From assembly GCA_905479665.1 (NCBI GenBank), contig CAJQNM010000095.1, positions 1 to 10,660 on the forward strand: a DNA stretch of 10,660 bases, given 5' to 3'. Below the pieces are notes generated by a model that was given only the letters and a program-made list of their open reading frames with translations, ran no database searches and was not told the DNA's origin. This stretch comes from an uncultured Saprospiraceae bacterium (GTDB taxonomy: Bacteria; Bacteroidota; Bacteroidia; Chitinophagales; Saprospiraceae). Below are positions 7,112 to 10,660 of the stretch, one piece after another. The stretch's first letter is position 1. Each line of letters opens with the position of its first letter. A program made the position numbers and the translations under genes.

Positions 7112-7972
7112 ATGCAAATCAATAATCACGCAGTACTCCTTATTCATTGTCCCGATCAGAAGGGAATTGTGGCTCAGGTGACCCGTTTCCTTCTTTCGTA
7201 CGATGCCAATATTGTGGATATCGAGCAGCACGTCGATCCCTCGATCAGACATTTTTTCATGCGGGTAGAATGGGACCTCACTGACTTTGAGATAGAGCGC
7301 TCCGTCATCGGACAGAAATTTGAGGAAGTGATTGGGCAACATTTCAGTATGGTATGGCAACTCCGCTTTACCGACCAGCCAGCGCGTATGGCCATCTTCG
7401 TCAGTAAGGAATCACATTGTCTCTACGATATCTTGCAGCGTTATGAATCTGGAGAATGGAAGGTTGAAATACCACTTATCATCAGCAATCATGAAAAACT
7501 AAGTGTCATTGCTGATCGAGCAAAAATTCCTTTTCACCATTACCCCATCACCAAGAAAAACAAGGCCGAGCAGGAGAGCACACAGATCACCTTATTGCAG
7601 GATCAGAAAATAGATTTTATTATCCTAGCCCGCTACATGCAAATTCTTACTGATCGCTTTGTGCGTGTTTTTGAAAACAGGATCATCAATATCCATCACT
7701 CTTTCTTACCTGCATTTGCGGGGGCACGACCGTATCATCAAGCCCATGAGCGGGGAGTAAAGATTATTGGCGCTACCAGTCACTTTGTGACGGCAGATCT
7801 AGATGAAGGACCGATTATAACGCAAGGTGTTGAGGCCATTTCTCATCGTGATTCCATCCAGGATATGAAACGCAAAGGTCGCGACCTGGAAAAGCACGTT
7901 TTGTCAAGGGCTATCTGGTTGCAATTGCAACATAAAATACTGCCCTTGAATAACAGAACCGTAATTTTTTAG
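7112..7972 (+). CDS. purU: Formyltetrahydrofolate deformylase
   Basis: This 286-residue cytoplasmic enzyme hydrolyses 10-formyl-tetrahydrofolate to formate and tetrahydrofolate, balancing one-carbon pools and supplying formate for purine synthesis. The N-terminal ACT domain (about 6-85) starts with HAVLLIHCPDQKGIVAQVT and would sense a small ligand. The C-terminal formyl-transferase domain (about 90-280) contains IINIHHSFLPAFAGARPYHQ with N193 and H195, and FVTADLDEGPIITQ with D231, equivalent to the Asn-His-Asp triad of PurN by motif. Length matches the family. The ACT domain separates it from PurN. The gene starts 9 nt after the MATE stop with no strong SD and is probably read from the same transcript. 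The downstream space is the heptamer hairpin. Confidence 0.93.
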   Translation: MQINNHAVLLIHCPDQKGIVAQVTRFLLSYDANIVDIEQHVDPSIRHFFMRVEWDLTDFEIERSVIGQKFEEVIGQHFSMVWQLRFTDQPARMAIFVSKESHCLYDILQRYESGEWKVEIPLIISNHEKLSVIADRAKIPFHHYPITKKNKAEQESTQITLLQDQKIDFIILARYMQILTDRFVRVFENRIINIHHSFLPAFAGARPYHQAHERGVKIIGATSHFVTADLDEGPIITQGVEAISHRDSIQDMKRKGRDLEKHVLSRAIWLQLQHKILPLNNRTVIF

Positions 7973-7979
7973 AGCGGTG

Positions 7980-8079
7980 AGCTGTGAGCCTTTGAGCTTT
8001 AAGCTGTGAGCCTTCAGCTTTCTTGGGATACGCGATCAATTTACTTCGAACTAGCTGATAGCTCAAAGCTGACAGCTGA
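7980..8079. repeat. Opposed arrays of AGCT-cored heptamers forming a long hairpin between convergent genes
   Basis: The left block (7980-8022) reads as heptamer-like units AGCTGTG, AGCCTTTG, AGCTTTA, AGCTGTG, AGCCTTC, AGCTTTC; the 13-mer AGCTGTGAGCCTT occurs at 7980-7992 and again at 8002-8014. The right block (8052-8079) is four exact-length heptamers TAGCTGA, TAGCTCA, AAGCTGA, CAGCTGA. The blocks pair: 7980-7985 with 8072-8077, 7990-7998 (CTTTGAGCT) with 8060-8068, and 8002-8005 with 8053-8056, leaving a loop of about 47 nt. The element fills the whole space between the stops of purU and the lipoprotein gene, so a two-way terminator or transcript-end stabiliser is a reasonable inference. 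There is no poly-U tract. AGCT heptamer arrays are, to my recollection, seen between genes in other Bacteroidota. Confidence 0.75.
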
Positions 8080-8727
8080 TTAAAAGGGAAATCGTGCTGT
8101 TGCCTCTCGCAAGAGATCTTTGGTGATGTTGTAGTCCTCCTTTCCATTGGCCTTGGGCAGCTGTGCATTGTAGCGCCAGCGGCGGCGTTCGCGGGCGGTG
8201 TCATACCAATAGATGTTTGACTCAATCATGATCTGTCCACGCAAGCCGCCATTGAGCAGACCGGAGACGGTCGACCTATCGGGATAGCGGTGATCCACAA
8301 ATCCGCAAATAACGCCCTCTACTCCCAGCAGGTCAGAAAGATCAGCAAGATCTTTGTCTTCAAGATCATCATAATTGATGCCGTAAGGTTTGAGAATTTT
8401 ATTTGTCTCATTGGGGTCTTGGATAAAACTCTTCGGGTACTCGTATGTATTCATGTGCCGCAGACAATAACGATAAAAATCTCTCTGCAACAATACGCCG
8501 GATTTGCGATCGGCATCCCGCAATTGGGCGACGGCATTAAAGCGGGGCACGGTATCACTTAGGGATCGAACGACAAAAGGTAAGATGGCTAGCTGTACCT
8601 CGCTTCCGCCAGCTTTCCAATACCCTCCTTTGGGCTCCGAGTTTTTGAAGAAGGCACATCCAGACAGGGCAAAAAGAGACAAGCACAGTAGGCATGTAAG
8701 CATTCGATAGGACAAAAGCTTTCTCAT
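8080..8727 (-). CDS. Putative outer-membrane lipoprotein, CsgG/LpoB/GNA1162-like fold suspected
   Basis: From ATG 8727 the product is 215 residues with a classic lipoprotein signal: basic start MRKLLSYR, hydrophobic core, and lipobox LSGC (21-24), so C24 should be lipidated. A GTG at 8757 overlaps the upstream stop as GTGA and would add ten residues (MSEFSDLFVP); I prefer the ATG because it gives a normal signal peptide. The mature part starts with a short linker, then VQLAILPFVV (about 44-53), later LLQRDF, and DLSDLLGVEGVICGFV. This order of strand, helix and 'LL.V.gvi.G.v' strand resembles small lipoproteins of the CsgG/LpoB/GNA1162 group, though this is pattern resemblance only. It follows the creatininase-family gene directly and is probably translationally linked to it. 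Its role is unknown; periplasmic envelope assembly is a possibility. Confidence 0.7.
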   Translation of the reverse strand: MRKLLSYRMLTCLLCLSLFALSGCAFFKNSEPKGGYWKAGGSEVQLAILPFVVRSLSDTVPRFNAVAQLRDADRKSGVLLQRDFYRYCLRHMNTYEYPKSFIQDPNETNKILKPYGINYDDLEDKDLADLSDLLGVEGVICGFVDHRYPDRSTVSGLLNGGLRGQIMIESNIYWYDTARERRRWRYNAQLPKANGKEDYNITKDLLREATARFPF

Positions 8728-8753
8728 TGGTACAAAAAGGTCGCTAAATTCGC

Positions 8754-9527
8754 TCACTTGGGCAAGTCATAGCTCCGATTGACAAATAGATCGTCGACCA
8801 CATGACACAATCGCTCGACCACAATGTCTGTGATACGTTGTCCTTGAGCAGCGCTGGAATGGGTGGGATCGCCAAACACGCCATTGGGAGTCATCTCTTG
8901 CATGGAGCGATAGAGACTTATGTGAGACCCCCTAAGTAAATCTCCTTCTGCCCATGGGTAGGTCTTACGGTTTGCTTTCTCGACGGCAAGATCCATATTC
9001 ACTAGATGGGGTGCAATCAGCAGCATCAAAGAAGTCTCAAATTCACCCGCATGACCTACTCCACCAGCACCCGTCTTCGATTCCGCAAGCAGGGATGCAA
9101 TTGCTAAACGCCACCAGGTGATGGCTAGGAGTATACCTGAGAATCGGGGCCCGAGACTCTCGACCAGCACTTGTGCAATAGCTGAATTCCCTCCGTGACT
9201 ATTGAAAACAACCACATGCTTGAAGCCATGCTCACTGACCGAACCAATCACGTCTTCGAGATAGGAAATCATTGCATCGTGCGAAACAGTAAGCGTCCCG
9301 GCAAAATCCATGTGATGCTCCGAACAGCCGATCGCTACAGGAGGAAGGAGTAAGATGCGATCACTGATCGAGGCTTCGAGCTGGGTGAGAAAATGCCATC
9401 CGATCATGCGGTCGGTCGCCAAAGGTAGATGTGCGCCGTGTTGCTCGGTGGCCGCAATGGGTACAAAAACGACTACATCACGACTTAATTTATCTAGTTG
9501 AGGTGAGGTAAGTTCGTCCCAGATCAT
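8754..9527 (-). CDS. Creatininase-family amidohydrolase
   Basis: This 257-residue cytoplasmic protein belongs to the creatininase / MftE / FAPy-deformylase superfamily, metal-dependent hydrolases that open cyclic amides or cleave amide bonds. The hallmark PIAATEQHGAHLPLATD (23-39) provides ligands E28, H30 and D39. NSHGGN (109-114) provides H111, and GHAGEFETS (158-166) provides a conserved acidic residue, E162. Creatininase itself has a glutamate two residues after the second histidine; here that position is glycine, as in the wider family, so creatinine is not a safe substrate guess. Start ATG 9527 (MIWDELTSPQL) fits family starts. A consensus promoter sits just upstream (9539-9569). Its stop overlaps a possible GTG start of the lipoprotein gene, so the two likely form an operon. 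Confidence 0.85.
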   Translation of the reverse strand: MIWDELTSPQLDKLSRDVVVFVPIAATEQHGAHLPLATDRMIGWHFLTQLEASISDRILLLPPVAIGCSEHHMDFAGTLTVSHDAMISYLEDVIGSVSEHGFKHVVVFNSHGGNSAIAQVLVESLGPRFSGILLAITWWRLAIASLLAESKTGAGGVGHAGEFETSLMLLIAPHLVNMDLAVEKANRKTYPWAEGDLLRGSHISLYRSMQEMTPNGVFGDPTHSSAAQGQRITDIVVERLCHVVDDLFVNRSYDLPK

Positions 9528-9538
9528 ATGTTTTTACA

Positions 9539-9569
9539 CAAAGTTAAAGCTATTGGCATCCCAGACAAA
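9539..9569 (-). promoter_or_regulatory. Bacteroidota-type sigma-A promoter for the creatininase-lipoprotein operon
   Basis: On the minus strand TTTG (9569 to 9566) is followed by exactly 19 bases and TAACTTTG (9546 to 9539). This matches the Bacteroidota consensus TTTG-N19/20-TAnnTTTG at every fixed base. Transcription should start only a few bases further on, leaving a leader of well under 12 nt before ATG 9527. The site lies in the 63-nt gap after the bipA stop, so the operon need not depend on bipA readthrough. Confidence 0.6.
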
Positions 9570-9590
9570 ATCCCTGCCTGTAATCCTGAG

Positions 9591-10660
9591 TTATGCATTT
9601 GTGGCTACTGCTGTTCTGGCCTTTTTGCGATCGTGCTCTTTCAGGAAGATTTTGCGAATGCGCAGGGAAGATGGAGTCGCCTCGACGTACTCATCTCCCT
9701 GGATGTATTCAAGTGCCTCTTCCAATGAGAACTTTCGCGGCGGTGCCAGCTTGACTTTATCATCCGCACCTGCCGAACGAATATTGGTAAGCTTCTTCGT
9801 TTTCGTGACATTGATGTTCAGGTCAGAAGGACGGGTGTTGGCTCCGATCACCTGACCTTCATAGATCTCCTCGTTTGCATCAATAAAAAAGGTGCCGCGT
9901 TCCTGCAGGTTGTTGAGACTGAAGGGAATGGCTTTTCCAGCCTCGAGGCTGATCAGAGATCCAGTCTGGCGACCAGGAATAGGGCCCTTATACGGTTGGT
10001 ACTCCATGAAACGATGGTTCATGATGGCCTGGCCGGAGGTCATGGTGAGCATCCAGCTACGCATCCCAATCAACCCACGTGAGGGAACATGAAATTCCAT
10101 AAAAGAGCGATTGCCTTTAGTCGTCATGCTGGTCAAGGTTCCAAGACGCTTGGTCACCTCTTCGATAATTTTTCCCGAGAGATCTTCCGGTGAATCCATG
10201 TGAAGGATTTCGATGGGCTCGCACTTGCGACCATCAATCTCTCGATAAATAACCTGTGGCTGACCGATCTGCACTTCATAGCCCTCTCGGCGCATAGTCT
10301 CGATGAGTACCGCCAAGTGGAGGACGCCTCTACCAAAGACCCGAAATGAATCAGCCGTTTCTCCTGGCTCAACCTTCAGGGCGAGGTTCTTTTCAAGTTC
10401 GTGCTCCAGTCGCTCCTTGATGTGGCGGGAGGTGACAAACTTGCCCTCCTTGCCAAAAAACGGTGAATCATTTATCGTAAAGAACATGCTCATGGTGGGC
10501 TCATCAATCTTGATGCGGCCCAGCGATTCAGGTTTCTCAATACTGGCTACCGTATCACCAATTTCGAAACCTTCTAGCCCTACGGCGGCACAGACCTCGC
10601 CAGAACCGACCTCATCAACCTTTTGTCTTTGAAATCCCTCAAAAACGAATAGCTCCTTTA
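9591..10660 (-). CDS. typA: Translational GTPase BipA/TypA, C-terminal part; N-terminus outside window
   Basis: About 355 residues of a protein usually near 600 are present, and the frame stays open to the window edge. BipA is a ribosome-binding GTPase related to EF-G and LepA that helps 50S assembly and growth under stress or low temperature. The fragment starts in domain II (FVFEGFQRQKVDEVGSGEV, AAVGLEGFEIGDTV). Domain III follows (EPTMSMFFTINDSPFFGKEG, the family's signature NdSPfaGkeGk), then the EF-G domain-V-like part (VIYREIDGRKCEPIE). Last comes the BipA-specific C-terminal domain with PSRGLIGMRSWMLTMTSG, GPIPGRQTGSLIS, IYEGQVIG and NVTKTKKLTNIRSAGAD. The GTPase domain (I) lies beyond 10660. 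The tail EHDRKKARTAVATNA is slightly basic and unremarkable. The ATG at 10493 is internal, not the start: coding matches continue 55 codons upstream to the edge. Confidence 0.95.
   Translation of the reverse strand, partial: KELFVFEGFQRQKVDEVGSGEVCAAVGLEGFEIGDTVASIEKPESLGRIKIDEPTMSMFFTINDSPFFGKEGKFVTSRHIKERLEHELEKNLALKVEPGETADSFRVFGRGVLHLAVLIETMRREGYEVQIGQPQVIYREIDGRKCEPIEILHMDSPEDLSGKIIEEVTKRLGTLTSMTTKGNRSFMEFHVPSRGLIGMRSWMLTMTSGQAIMNHRFMEYQPYKGPIPGRQTGSLISLEAGKAIPFSLNNLQERGTFFIDANEEIYEGQVIGANTRPSDLNINVTKTKKLTNIRSAGADDKVKLAPPRKFSLEEALEYIQGDEYVEATPSSLRIRKIFLKEHDRKKARTAVATNA

Noticed and set aside
7911..8225. 104-codon minus-strand frame across the heptamer array
   Set aside because: It overlaps the ends of purU and the lipoprotein gene; its middle is a translation of the repeat (AQRLTAH-like), so it is a shadow.
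1..10660. tRNA, rRNA, CRISPR, insertion sequence, integrase, att site or phage gene
   Set aside because: I looked for tRNA-like folds, spaced repeats, transposase or recombinase motifs and terminal inverted repeats with target duplications and saw none; gene content is housekeeping.

Overview
The window looks like an ordinary chromosomal stretch of a member of the Bacteroidota, with no sign of a mobile element. Three things point there. Ribosome binding sites are mostly absent or weak. One promoter (9539-9569, minus strand) matches the Bacteroidota consensus TTTG-N19-TAnnTTTG exactly. The gene set (a sulfatase beside a DUF1080 protein, acetoacetate-CoA ligase, BipA) also fits. I would guess a marine Saprospiria or Cytophagia-like organism, but the sequence does not settle this.

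Layout. 1-575: the 3' end of a uroporphyrinogen-III C-methyltransferase gene (siroheme/cobalamin branch), followed or overlapped by an unrecognised small ORF. 576-1353: an AT-rich stretch with an ArsR-type regulator gene (791-1111). A perfect 9-bp-arm dyad lies upstream of it, and a 16-mer, TATACTTTC at its end, occurs before arsR and again before the next gene. 1354-3495: a secreted DUF1080 (3-keto-disaccharide hydrolase-like) protein on the plus strand, converging with a secreted type-I sulfatase on the minus strand; their stop codons are 3 nt apart. 3517-5484: acetoacetate-CoA ligase, 21 nt upstream of the sulfatase and on the same strand. 5519-7972: a MATE-family exporter with an extra C-terminal tail, then formyltetrahydrofolate deformylase (purU) 9 nt downstream. 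7973-8079: a convergent intergenic space filled by two opposed blocks of AGCT-cored heptamers that can fold into a long hairpin. 8080-9527 (minus): a creatininase-family amidohydrolase followed by an outer-membrane-type lipoprotein, probably one operon behind the consensus promoter. 9591-10660 (minus): the C-terminal part of the BipA/TypA translational GTPase, which continues past the window end.

How the genes work together. The sulfatase and DUF1080 protein plausibly act on sulfated glycans outside the cytoplasm, but there is no SusC/SusD pair or other carbohydrate enzyme here. Acetoacetate-CoA ligase, purU and bipA are core metabolism or translation genes. I see no convincing new multi-gene system. 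The most unusual items are non-coding: the heptamer hairpin, and the repeated 16-mer with dyads next to the ArsR gene.
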